Shown in pieces: positions 27,257-35,835 of a stretch of DNA of 64,000 nt. The notes beneath the pieces are model-generated. The model saw nothing but the letters and a program-made list of their open reading frames with translations, had not been told where the DNA came from and made no database searches. This stretch comes from DATJLY01 sp963729295 (GTDB lineage: Bacteria > Pseudomonadota > Alphaproteobacteria > ATCC43930 > CGMCC-115725): the NCBI GenBank assembly GCA_963729295.1, contig CAVSNJ010000001.1:310001-374000 (forward strand), written 5' to 3'. Position 1 is the first letter of the stretch. Every line of letters begins with the position of its first letter. The translations under genes and the position numbers were made by a program.

Positions 27257-29322
27257 GAATCGCCCTTGTCGGCAAATTTCCGCCAATCCAGGGCGGGGTC
27301 AGCATGCGGACCTACTGGACCGCGCACCAGCTCGCAATGCGCGGCCACGATGTCCAGGTCATCACGAACGCAAAGGAAGCGGAAAAACCGTTTCGCATGC
27401 ATATGCGGGCCGAGGACTGGGAACGCTGCGAGGCAGACTATGGCAGCGGCGGCGTCAAGGTGCATTGGACCGAGCCTCCCGACCCATCGCAGCACTACAC
27501 GCCCATGGCAAGCCCGTTCGTCTCGAAACTCGCTGCTTCTGCCGCCCGCCTTCACGCGGAACGCCCCTTCGATGTGATCCTGTCCTATTATCTTGAGCCC
27601 TATGGGGTGGCGGGGCATCTTCTGGCAGGGGTCACCGGGGTCCCGCATGTCGTGCGCATGGCTGGAAGCGATGCCGGACGGCTCTGGCAACATCCTCAGT
27701 TCGAATTGCTCTACGATCATATCCTGCGGTCCGCCGATTACGTGATCGCGGCGGGCAGCGTCGCTGAGCGTGCCAAGGCCCGCGGCGTCGCGCCTGATCG
27801 CATCGTCTTCGGCGGTGGATTTGCAGTTCCCGAGGAGATCTTCTCGCCGGACGGCCCTGTGCTCGACCCGCTGGCGTGCCGAGATGAAGTTGGGCCCGAC
27901 CTGCGCACGCTCGTGTGGGGCGATTTCTCGGGGCGCCCGCCTTATTTCGGGGTGTTCGGCAAGCTGGGAGAGAGCAAGGGTTCGTTCGCGCTGCTCACCG
28001 CTTTAGAGACGCTGAGGCACAGCGGCCTCGATGTTGGCCTGGTCGCGCTTGCGCATGGGCGGAACGATGTCGAGCGACGGTTCCGTAGCGAAGCCCGAAG
28101 ACGTGGGCTTGCCGACCGTATTCTCCAACTTCCATTCGTGCCGCATCGGCGGATCGCGGAGTTCGTTCGCGGCTGTCTTGCCGTTTGTTGCCTCGAACAG
28201 GATTTTCCGATCGCATTCCACCAGCCGATCGTCGCGCGCGAGGTGCTGCTGTCTGGCACTTGTCTCGTGGCATCCGCCGAGATGATCCGCAAGCTTCCCG
28301 GCCATGGGCGCTTGCCGCACGGGCACGGTTGCGTCGCTATCAGGGACGTGAATGACGTGGAGGAACTGAGCGCCCGGCTCGCGGCAATCGTCAAACGTCC
28401 GGACCTTGCGGCAAAGATGGGTGCGCGGGGACGGGCCTTCGCTCTCGCGCTGCAGCGCGACACCGCTTTTCCGGACAGGATCGAGCAGGTCCTCCTCGCT
28501 GCCGCCGAACGCCGCTCCCTGGCGCCCGTCGGCAACAAGGGCAGCACGGTCGATGCGCCGCTCGACCGGTTTCATTTCTCACAAATTGCCGCAAATGCGA
28601 TTGCGAAGGACAGACGGATCGACTCCGTCGAGGCGGCGCGCGCTGTCCTGGCGGCTGTCCGGCAAAGGACCGGCACAGCAAATCCGGATTTCGAGCGGCT
28701 TCTCCCCGCGATGGAAATCGAGGTCGCTCTAGCGGCTGGCGAGAGCGAGGCGGACGCGTCGGTGTCGGAGGGCATCGATCCGATCTTTCGTTTGTATCCG
28801 CGCGAATGGGCCATGGATACGGGCGAGCTCGGCTTTCTTCGTCCGGTCCGAGACCCGAACATGCGCATTGTCGCGATCGGTTGCGACGCGAGCCGATACG
28901 TTCACGCGCGGACGCTTGCCGACCTTCCACCTACTCGAAAGGGCGGGCGGAGCCATATCGTGGTATTCGGAGCTTCACTTTGCGAGCGTCGCACGCCTCT
29001 CGTCGTCGATGAACGGACGGCCAGCCTGCTTCAGCTCAGCGATGGATCGCGCAGTGCCGCCGAAATCGTTGCCGAAGTTTGGCCGGAGGACGGCCTCGCC
29101 GAAGACAAGCTCGCGTGGATCGAGTGCTTATTTCTCCATGGCGTTATAAGCCTGCTGCAAGCGCCCGGAGGCGACGGGCGGCCGCACCGTGGCTTCGCTC
29201 ATCCCGCCGGCGTCAGAACGCAATTAGCGCCCTTGATTGGCGGCTCGGGATCGGGCCCGGCTGGAACTCCGGCGAGCTGCAGACCCTCGCGCAGTCGGAA
29301 GAGATCGCAATCCTTGTCGTAG
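27253..29322 (+). CDS. GT4-type glycosyltransferase with C-terminal PqqD-like domain
   Basis: 689 residues from GTG 27253, which overlaps the previous stop. Residues 1-400 are a GT-B glycosyltransferase: KFPPIQGGVSMRTYWTAHQL is the group-4 N-lobe, and FGVFGKLGESKGSFALLTAL plus EVLLSGTCLVAS form the donor lobe. A linker follows. Residues about 575-640 (VVDERTASLLQLSDGSRSAA, ending FLHGVISL) have the layout of a PqqD-like peptide-binding module. The fusion suggests sugar transfer to the peptide of this operon (inference). The last 40 codons lie antisense to the end of the cyclase gene and are compositionally odd, so the true C-terminus may be earlier. Confidence 0.75.
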   Translation: MRIALVGKFPPIQGGVSMRTYWTAHQLAMRGHDVQVITNAKEAEKPFRMHMRAEDWERCEADYGSGGVKVHWTEPPDPSQHYTPMASPFVSKLAASAARLHAERPFDVILSYYLEPYGVAGHLLAGVTGVPHVVRMAGSDAGRLWQHPQFELLYDHILRSADYVIAAGSVAERAKARGVAPDRIVFGGGFAVPEEIFSPDGPVLDPLACRDEVGPDLRTLVWGDFSGRPPYFGVFGKLGESKGSFALLTALETLRHSGLDVGLVALAHGRNDVERRFRSEARRRGLADRILQLPFVPHRRIAEFVRGCLAVCCLEQDFPIAFHQPIVAREVLLSGTCLVASAEMIRKLPGHGRLPHGHGCVAIRDVNDVEELSARLAAIVKRPDLAAKMGARGRAFALALQRDTAFPDRIEQVLLAAAERRSLAPVGNKGSTVDAPLDRFHFSQIAANAIAKDRRIDSVEAARAVLAAVRQRTGTANPDFERLLPAMEIEVALAAGESEADASVSEGIDPIFRLYPREWAMDTGELGFLRPVRDPNMRIVAIGCDASRYVHARTLADLPPTRKGGRSHIVVFGASLCERRTPLVVDERTASLLQLSDGSRSAAEIVAEVWPEDGLAEDKLAWIECLFLHGVISLLQAPGGDGRPHRGFAHPAGVRTQLAPLIGGSGSGPAGTPASCRPSRSRKRSQSLS

Positions 29323-31277
29323 AATTGTGACTTCGAGGCGACGTACAGCGTGTAAGGCTCAACTCCGGCCTTCGCGCGCAAATCAATCATAGTACTGAGC
29401 CAGGCGCGGGCGCGGTCGACCCGTCCTTCGAGCGCATAAGCAGCAATGAGATGGTCGAGATACGTGGCATCCTCAGTATTACGTTCGTAGGCAGCTTCGA
29501 TGAGCCGCGCGCTCTCCTTGAAATGGTTTCGCGCGAACTCGGCAACTCCGAGCAGCGCCTCGTGCGTCGGCTGATTTGGATCGAGACTCCAGGCGGTGCG
29601 GAAATCAAGGATCGCGGCGTCGGGCTGTCCAATCTTGACGTACAGCCTTCCAAGCTGGGCGAACACCTCGGGATCATTCGGCTCTAGCGCTTCGGCGTTG
29701 GCAAGATCCTTGAACGATTTGTCATAAAGCCCTTCGCGGTAATTGATCGCGGCCCGCACCGTGAATGCCAGCGCAGACGGATCGCGCATAGCAAGGTCGA
29801 CCTCCTTTATCGCAAGCGCCTCACTGTCATACTCCGACTGGAGGCCCAGGTACTTGTGCCAGAGAGAGCGCGTCGCCAGGAGATATGCTGCGGCGAGCGC
29901 CGCATGTGCGCGGCTGAAATTGGGATCGATGGCGATCGCGGACTTGAACAGCGTGACCGCCTCCGCGGTGTCTTCCGGCGTCGATTTGTGCAGATAAGAA
30001 TAGCCTTTGAGATAGACGTCGTAGGCCTGGACGTCGGCCGGTCTTTGCCCGCGCTCCGCAACGGGCTTTACGTCAAGCTTTGTGGCGAGCGCCGAAACGA
30101 TGCGGGCAGAGATGTCGTCCTGGATGTCGAATATACCATTCAACTCGCGGTCGTAGCGCTCCGCCCAAAGCTCTCCACCGGTCGCGGAATCGACCAGTTG
30201 GCAATTGACGCGAACCCGATCGCCTTCCTTGCGGACGCTCCCGGTCAACACGTACTTGACGCTAAGCTCGGTTCCGATCTGGCTCGGCACCTTGAATGTC
30301 GCCTTGTAGTAGGAGCTCGAACTGCGGGCTATGACGAACAATTGCGAGAGTTGCGAGAGATCCGTGATGATGTCCTCGGAAATGCCTTCGGCGAAATAGT
30401 CTTGAGAGCGATCGCCTCCGATGTTGCTGAACGGCAGGACGACGATCGAAGGCTTGTCGGTCGGTGGCAGGCTGGAGGGAGGCTCGGCTTCGATCGCGAG
30501 CGGTGTGAACTGCAGCCAGTGCGCTTCGAACACTCCGACTGCGACCGCGACGGCAAGAATGCCGATCGAGATCACGCGCCGTGCCAGCGTGCCGAAGGTT
30601 GTGTTGAAAAGCCTTCTGACGAAATAGCGGGCGCGGATCGCCGGGGCCGTGGGCGCCCGCGCTCCGGTCTTCTTGGGAATAAGCGCAAAGACATGGAACG
30701 AATGTGGGATGTTTTTCGCCGTCCGACGGCCGAGATCGACGAAGCGAAGTGGCAACTTGCTTCTTGTCACCTCGTAGACCGCGCGAGACACGCAAATGCC
30801 GCCGGATGCCGCGAAGGTTTGAAGCCGCGCCGCTAGATTGACGTGTTCGCCGTAGATGTCGTCTTCCTCGACAATCACTTCGCCGACATTGATGCCGATT
30901 CGGAACTCGAGGCGTTTCCGGGTGGGAATCTCCTCGTTGCTGGTTCCGATCTTGCGCTGGATCGATTCGGCTGCGACGACCGCGCTCAAGACAGTCGGGA
31001 ACTGGGCAAGAAAGCCGTCGCCGGTGCTCTTGACGATGCGTCCGTCGTGCTGCAAGACGGCGGGCCCGACGATTTCCGACATGTAGAATTTGAACGTGGC
31101 GTGGGTCGACGCCTCGTCTTTCGCCATGAGCCGCGTGTATCCAACCGCGTCAGCGCAAAGGATTGCGGCGAGAGCTCGCGCGGAGGCGTTCGAAGCGATA
31201 TCGGCCAATTTTCGAGGCCGCCTGCCCGTAACTCCTGTAATGATACTGTCCGCCGCCCGTTCGGCGCAATGCCGCAC
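29199..31277 (-). CDS. Class III adenylate/guanylate cyclase with TPR sensor part
   Basis: 692 residues. Residues 35-200 are a class III nucleotide cyclase: metal Asp43 in ILCADAVGYTRLM, second Asp in KSTGDGFLAQF, and the glycine-rich VGEVIVEEDDIYGEHVNLAARL. One membrane segment lies near 230-250. A CadC/TolB-like domain follows (PSIVVLPFSNIGGDRSQDYF, ISEDIITDLSQL). The C-terminal 300 residues are tetratricopeptide repeats (ALEPNDPEVFAQLGRLYVKI and others). This architecture is very common and multicopy in Bradyrhizobium-like genomes. It makes cAMP in response to an unknown signal. The 3' end overlaps the convergent glycosyltransferase. Confidence 0.9.
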   Translation of the reverse strand: MRHCAERAADSIITGVTGRRPRKLADIASNASARALAAILCADAVGYTRLMAKDEASTHATFKFYMSEIVGPAVLQHDGRIVKSTGDGFLAQFPTVLSAVVAAESIQRKIGTSNEEIPTRKRLEFRIGINVGEVIVEEDDIYGEHVNLAARLQTFAASGGICVSRAVYEVTRSKLPLRFVDLGRRTAKNIPHSFHVFALIPKKTGARAPTAPAIRARYFVRRLFNTTFGTLARRVISIGILAVAVAVGVFEAHWLQFTPLAIEAEPPSSLPPTDKPSIVVLPFSNIGGDRSQDYFAEGISEDIITDLSQLSQLFVIARSSSSYYKATFKVPSQIGTELSVKYVLTGSVRKEGDRVRVNCQLVDSATGGELWAERYDRELNGIFDIQDDISARIVSALATKLDVKPVAERGQRPADVQAYDVYLKGYSYLHKSTPEDTAEAVTLFKSAIAIDPNFSRAHAALAAAYLLATRSLWHKYLGLQSEYDSEALAIKEVDLAMRDPSALAFTVRAAINYREGLYDKSFKDLANAEALEPNDPEVFAQLGRLYVKIGQPDAAILDFRTAWSLDPNQPTHEALLGVAEFARNHFKESARLIEAAYERNTEDATYLDHLIAAYALEGRVDRARAWLSTMIDLRAKAGVEPYTLYVASKSQFYDKDCDLFRLREGLQLAGVPAGPDPEPPIKGANCVLTPAG

Positions 31278-31514
31278 ATTCCGCGATCGTCGGCCTCAAT
31301 GCGGGACCCCGGACACGTTCGGGCTGATCTCTCGGCGAACGTGCTCGTCACCCGCTCCTATGACGGACTCTCATACCCAGCGCGGGAGCCTTAGGGGAGC
31401 AGGTCGCAAGTCATAAAATTGACGTTAGGCCGGCTCAATCCATGTCCGCTTTTGGGCGCTTTGCAGACCCAAGTCGGACCGCAGGCTGAGTCCGAGTCGT
31501 GCCAGAAGCGTGCG

Positions 31515-32573
31515 TTATGACTTCGCTGGCTGAGCCGCAGGCGGAAGCGTGGCCCAACCTTCGCGACCGCTCCTATTGTCGCCGGCGTTGGGATACCCGT
31601 ATGTCGGGACGAACAGTTCCTCGATAGGGATCGTCTTAGGGATCATCGCCTGCTCGAAAAGGTAGCTTACAAGCGCTTCAAGCGTCGCCCGGTTTTCCTC
31701 GACACCATAGGGCCAGAACTCGTTGCCGAACACGTCGTCGATCTCGTGAAAATCTGCCACGAGCCATGGCAGCATGAAGCGCAATGCGCCGACATCGCGC
31801 ATCTTGGCAATGGCAAGGGCCCGCAATTCGCAGCATGCATTGTAGAGGCTGGTGGCGACGAACGGATGCTTCTCATAGACCTCGCGCTTGATCGCCAGAA
31901 CATGCATGATCGGGAAAATCTTCGTACGCTTGTAGTAGTTGGCCTCGACTTCGCGGAAATTTGGGAAAAGACGCTGGATGCTGGGATTACGCCCGTAAGG
32001 CTCCGGAATGCTGGCGGTGATCATGGCATCGATATCGCCATCCTCGAGTAATTGGTTGAGAGACTTGCCGCTGCTGTTCTGCTCGAGGTCGATCTTCTTG
32101 AGGAGCGGCAGCACGTTTGGCTTGCCATGGGTGCCCGGATGCTCCATTGCGCCCTGCACCCATTTTATGGTTGTCAGATCGACGCCGTAATCGTGCTGAA
32201 GCATTCCTCGGATAAATACGGCCGCGGTCTGCACGTAAAGCGGTACGCCAATGCGACGCCCCTCGAGATCCTTCGAACTTTTGATCCCAGATTTCGTGTT
32301 GATGAAGATGAACTGATGGCGAAACACCCGCGAGATGAATACCGGCACAGCGACGAAGGGTGAATTTCCGGCGATTAGCTTGGTGATATGCTCCGAAAGC
32401 GACATCTCAGACGCGTCGAATTCGAGCCCTCCGCCCATCCGGTCGAAGATCTGTCGCGGGTCATCGATGGCGATAAACGTAAGGTCAATGCCCGCCGGCT
32501 TAATATCGCCCGTGTGGAGAGCGTGCATGCGATCGTAGAAACCGCATGCCAGGGTGATTGGAATGTTAGACAT
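31515..32573 (-). CDS. Pht5-like protein (4,5-dihydroxyphthalate decarboxylase/binding-protein fold)
   Basis: 352 residues from ATG 32573; an in-frame start at 32627 is possible. There is no signal peptide. NIPITLACGFYDRMHALHTG and GLEFDASEMSLSEHI, with FPVFISRVFRHQFIFIN-like segments, match the 4,5-dihydroxyphthalate decarboxylase (Pht5) family, which has a periplasmic-binding-protein II fold. Lack of an export signal favours an enzyme. Given nearby amidohydrolase, Rieske and CoA-ligase genes, decarboxylation of an aromatic intermediate is plausible. The actual substrate is unknown. Confidence 0.78.
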   Translation of the reverse strand: MSNIPITLACGFYDRMHALHTGDIKPAGIDLTFIAIDDPRQIFDRMGGGLEFDASEMSLSEHITKLIAGNSPFVAVPVFISRVFRHQFIFINTKSGIKSSKDLEGRRIGVPLYVQTAAVFIRGMLQHDYGVDLTTIKWVQGAMEHPGTHGKPNVLPLLKKIDLEQNSSGKSLNQLLEDGDIDAMITASIPEPYGRNPSIQRLFPNFREVEANYYKRTKIFPIMHVLAIKREVYEKHPFVATSLYNACCELRALAIAKMRDVGALRFMLPWLVADFHEIDDVFGNEFWPYGVEENRATLEALVSYLFEQAMIPKTIPIEELFVPTYGYPNAGDNRSGREGWATLPPAAQPAKS

Positions 32574-32721
32574 CCGAACAAGCCTTTCTAATCTCTCTTC
32601 ATCCGGCGTCAGGATTTTGACCGCCATCGGAGCGGTTTCGTCGTCGAGAATTGGCCTATCCGGGTTTGGAGTTTATGCACTCGTATAACGATGCTGCAAG
32701 CGACGTGCTCGATGGATCGCC

Positions 32722-33120
32722 TTAGCCGCCACACCCGGTGTCGGGCGATCTCTCGGGGTTTGTCGGCTTGGCGAGGAGTTCGTAGGGCTGTACCTGCCCC
32801 TCGAGGCGGACGAGCGCGATCGGCGCACCCTCGAAGATGGCGCGGATCGGATCGTTGAGGCCGCCGTCCCCCATCTGCACGGATCCGGCCGCTAATTGCT
32901 GCTGCACGGCGGGGCTTGACGACGCGTAGACGAGTTCGATCTTCAGGCCCTCGGCGGCGAACATGCCCTTGGCCTGTCCGATCAGGAGCGGCCAAAGCGC
33001 GGCTGACGGGCCGCCGACCGGGCCGTATCCGATGGAGTCGGCCGCGCGCGCCGGAAATGACGTGGCAAGAATGCCGAGCGCAGCGCTCAGCAGACTATTC
33101 CAAAGTCCGGCCTTGAGCAT
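32722..33120 (-). pseudogene. Truncated NitT/TauT-type binding protein
   Basis: 132 codons instead of about 330. It has a normal signal peptide (ending FPARA) and the N-lobe motif LIGQAKGMFAAEGLKIELVY, then QQQLAAGSVQMGDGG, but breaks off after about residue 115 and ends in unrelated residues. No continuation of the family is visible on the minus strand down to the next gene. It lacks the C-terminal lobe and should not bind a ligand. Confidence 0.78.
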
Positions 33121-33183
33121 CGATCCCTTCAGGCGTTGATCTCTTTGACTGTATTCATCTGGGGTGAAAAAGGGGAGGTCGTC

Positions 33184-33588
33184 ATGTTACAAGGATTCAG
33201 GCAGTTCGTGCTGCGCGGCAATGTTCTTGATCTCGCTGTCGCCGTGGTGATGGGCGCGGCCTTCGGAACCGTCATTTCCGCACTCGTCAAGGATTTGATC
33301 ACGCCGCTCATAGCGGCGCTGGTCGGCAAGCCGGATTTCTCGGCAATCGACTTCGCGCTCAACGGAACTAAGTTCCCGATCGGCGACTTCATCAATGCTC
33401 TGGTCTCGTTCATCCTCATTGGCGCTGCCGTCTATTTCTTCGTCGTACTGCCCGTGAACAAGCTTCTCGCGAGAATGCGGCGCGGCGAGGCAGCACCCGA
33501 TCCGACCACCAAGAAATGCCCCGAATGTCTCAGCGACGTGCCCATTGCCGCGCACCGCTGTGCATTCTGCACATCATCGATGGTGTAA
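33184..33588 (+). CDS. mscL: Large-conductance mechanosensitive channel MscL
   Basis: 134 residues from ATG 33184, preceded by GGGGAGGT; an upstream in-frame start lacks similarity. RGNVLDLAVAVVMGAAFGTV is the pore-lining first helix, VSFILIGAAVYFFVVLPVNK the second, with the usual periplasmic loop between. The C-terminus has two CxxC knuckles (KCPECLSD and HRCAFC), a small zinc-ribbon tail found in some MscL. Opens under membrane tension to release solutes on osmotic downshock. Confidence 0.96.
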   Translation: MLQGFRQFVLRGNVLDLAVAVVMGAAFGTVISALVKDLITPLIAALVGKPDFSAIDFALNGTKFPIGDFINALVSFILIGAAVYFFVVLPVNKLLARMRRGEAAPDPTTKKCPECLSDVPIAAHRCAFCTSSMV

Positions 33589-33637
33589 ATCGCGCCGACC
33601 GAGGAATTGCCACGGCGCTGCGCGAGCTGGACGGTAC

Positions 33638-33721
33638 AATGGCGGGCTGCGACGATTGCAGTGTGAACACCGGACTCTGTTTCGCCTTGCTGCGCCTTTA
33701 GCGGATTTGCGTGACAGGACC
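33638..33721. repeat. 84-bp dispersed repeat, copy 1
   Basis: Similar over its whole length to 60459-60541, with shared blocks TTGCAGTGTGA and GCGGATTT-CGTGACAGGACC. The right-hand ends match exactly at GTGACAGGACC, after which the flanks are unrelated. A single-nucleotide-rich divergence in the middle suggests an old element. Confidence 0.65.
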
Positions 33722-33930
33722 GATCATGAGCTCGCTCCGCGTCGGGACCTCGATGGGCAGATCGCGCGGCGGCGTCCCATTGAGTAATCGATCGACATAT
33801 TCGGCCCCGTGCCGAATACTCGCTCTGCCATCGATGCCGTAAGTCGCGATGGCCCCGGCACTGAGAAGGATTCGATTGATTACGACCACCGAAATCCGCT
33901 CGGCCGATCGCGTTGAGAGTGTCGGCGCAG
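33722..33930 (-). pseudogene. ABC_sub_bind (PF04392-type) C-terminal fragment
   Basis: Minus-strand codons read SAGAIATYGIDGRASIRHGA and YVDRLLNGTPPRDLPIEVPT, then RSELMI. This is the characteristic end of the PF04392 binding-protein family, which usually continues N-L-K-T-A-K. Here similarity stops at ELMI, exactly where the dispersed repeat begins. The N-terminal two thirds are absent. Confidence 0.72.
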
Positions 33931-33979
33931 CGCCGAGGAAAAAGCGGGGCGAGATGGCAAGGAAGCTGGGGCTGATCCT

Positions 33980-34840
33980 GTGAGCGAACCGAGCGCTGCG
34001 TCGGGCGAGAGAGCGCAAACGGCCCATTCGCCGGAACGGGGCCGCAACGTCATCATCGAGTTCGACAACGTTTCCGTCGAATTGACCGGCGAGCGCATTT
34101 ATGACGCGCTCGATTTCACGGTCTTCAGCGGCGAATTTCTTTGTATCCTTGGACCCTCCGGTTGCGGCAAGTCAACGTGCCTGCGGCTCACCGGCGGCCT
34201 TTTGTCAGCGCTCGGGGGTAACGTAAGGGTCGACGGCCGCGCACCGTCCGCGGCGTGGGATCAGATCGCCTATGTTTTTCAGGCGCCGCGGCTCGTCCCG
34301 TGGCGCACCGCGCTCGGCAACGTCATGCTCGCGATGGAGTTGCGCTTCGGTGGCGGCGGGAAGCGCGAGCGGGACGAGCGTTGCCGTGCCTTGCTCGAGC
34401 TTGTCGGGCTCGCCAAGGATGCCGACAAATTCCCGCGCATGCTTTCAGGTGGCGAGCGTCAGCGCGTCGCGATTGCTCGCGCGCTCGCCGTCGAGCCCAA
34501 AATCATCCTTATGGACGAACCCTTTGCTGCCCTCGATCTCAATACGAGACGCCGGCTCAGGGCCGAGGTCATCGCGATCTGGGAGCAGACCGCCAAGACC
34601 ATCGTCTTTGTCACGCACGATATCGACGAGGCGCTGGTGCTCGCGGACCGGGTGCTCCTGATGTCGAACAAGCCGACACGCGTGATCGAGACGATAGCGA
34701 TCGCGAACAGGCGGCCGCGGGACATCGAATCCACGCTGGAACTCCGCGGGCATCGGGACCGTCTTCACCGGCTTTTCCGGCAGCTCGAGCCCGAGGCGCT
34801 CGAGCACGGCGGTGCAGCGATAGAGACAGGGAAGGGGTAG
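33980..34840 (+). CDS. NitT/TauT-type ABC ATPase
   Basis: 286 residues from GTG 33980. Walker A GPSGCGKST, Q-loop VFQAPRLVPWRT, signature LSGGERQRVAIARAL, Walker B IILMDEPFAALD, H-loop VTHDIDEAL: all as in the SsuB/TauB family. First gene of a four-gene importer operon with a binding protein and two permeases. Confidence 0.92.
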   Translation: MSEPSAASGERAQTAHSPERGRNVIIEFDNVSVELTGERIYDALDFTVFSGEFLCILGPSGCGKSTCLRLTGGLLSALGGNVRVDGRAPSAAWDQIAYVFQAPRLVPWRTALGNVMLAMELRFGGGGKRERDERCRALLELVGLAKDADKFPRMLSGGERQRVAIARALAVEPKIILMDEPFAALDLNTRRRLRAEVIAIWEQTAKTIVFVTHDIDEALVLADRVLLMSNKPTRVIETIAIANRRPRDIESTLELRGHRDRLHRLFRQLEPEALEHGGAAIETGKG

Positions 34841-34848
34841 ACCAAACC

Positions 34849-35835
34849 ATGAAATGCACTTCGATCCTGGTGGCCGGCGCGCTTGCGGCCAGTCTTGCAT
34901 CACCGTCGGCCGCAGAAGCCAGGGACAAAATAAGTTATGCCTATCTGATCGATCCCGCGCTCGAGGGCGTGCTCTACGGCATAAAGAGCGGCAAGGTAAC
35001 GTCGCCGACGCTCGACATCGCCGCCACGCCGCTGCCGATCCCTGCGCTCATCCAATCCACCACCACGAAGCAGTATGACGTCGTCATGAATGCGGTTCTG
35101 TCGATTCCGCGCGCGCTCGACCAGGGGCTCAAGATGGAAATGCTCTCGACCGCGCTGCGCTCGGTCGCGAGCGCCGAAAGCGGCGGCATGTGGGTGAAGA
35201 GCAACGGGCCGTTCAAGACCCTCACCGACCTCAAGGCCAAGACGGTGGGCGACACCGCGCTGGAATCGACCGGCACGACCTGGAACCGCATTGCGCTGTG
35301 GAAGGCGCACCAGATCAATGTTTCCTACGACAACGGCGACTTCAAATGGGTGCAGATGCCGGCCACGGAACTGCTGGGCGCCTTGCAGACCGACCATATC
35401 GAGGCGGCCAACCTCATTCATTTGCAGGTGTTCCAAGCCCTGAAATCCGGCGACTACCGCTCGCTTCTGCCGACCGCCATGGACATCGACGGCTTGTTCC
35501 ACGTGGCCCAAGTCTCCGCCGTGAACGTTGCCTATCCCGAGCGGCTCGACGCCCACCCCGACGACTACAAGGAATTCGACCGGATGATCAAGGAATCGGT
35601 CGATTACGCCAACGCGCATACCGACGAGGTCGGCAAGGCGGTGGCCGACGAGTTCCACATCTCACCCGATTTCTTCGGCTGGTGGCTCAAGAATTATTCC
35701 ATCTTCCCCGGTGTTGTCGGCTCGGGCGATTTGAAGTCGATGGAGGTGGTGTGGGAGAACGCCAAGGCGCTCGGTCTGATGGGCGACTATCCGAAGGCCG
35801 AATCCGTCGTCTGGAAATATGCGATCCGCGAATAG
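34849..35835 (+). CDS. NitT/TauT-type periplasmic binding protein
   Basis: 328 residues from ATG 34849; the longer open frame upstream lies over the ATPase in another phase. Signal peptide of about 24 residues ending SAAEA. KISYAYLIDPALEGVLYGIK, then PIPALIQSTTTKQYDVVMNA, correspond to the NMT1-like N-lobe, with FKTLTDLKAKTVGDTALEST as the hinge segment. Nine bases after the ATPase gene; its last 17 bases overlap the first permease. Confidence 0.88.
   Translation: MKCTSILVAGALAASLASPSAAEARDKISYAYLIDPALEGVLYGIKSGKVTSPTLDIAATPLPIPALIQSTTTKQYDVVMNAVLSIPRALDQGLKMEMLSTALRSVASAESGGMWVKSNGPFKTLTDLKAKTVGDTALESTGTTWNRIALWKAHQINVSYDNGDFKWVQMPATELLGALQTDHIEAANLIHLQVFQALKSGDYRSLLPTAMDIDGLFHVAQVSAVNVAYPERLDAHPDDYKEFDRMIKESVDYANAHTDEVGKAVADEFHISPDFFGWWLKNYSIFPGVVGSGDLKSMEVVWENAKALGLMGDYPKAESVVWKYAIRE

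Larger units (their letters stand above)
33589..33979. other. 391-bp interval with repeat and gene remnant
   Basis: No intact gene. It holds the 84-bp dispersed repeat (33638-33721) and a fragment of an ABC_sub_bind gene on the minus strand (33722-33930). The start of the ABC ATPase follows. Confidence 0.6.

Noticed and set aside
29856..30836. 326-codon plus-strand frame antisense to the cyclase gene
   Set aside because: Arg/Asp-rich shadow of a strongly supported cyclase/TPR gene, with no domain or ribosome binding site.
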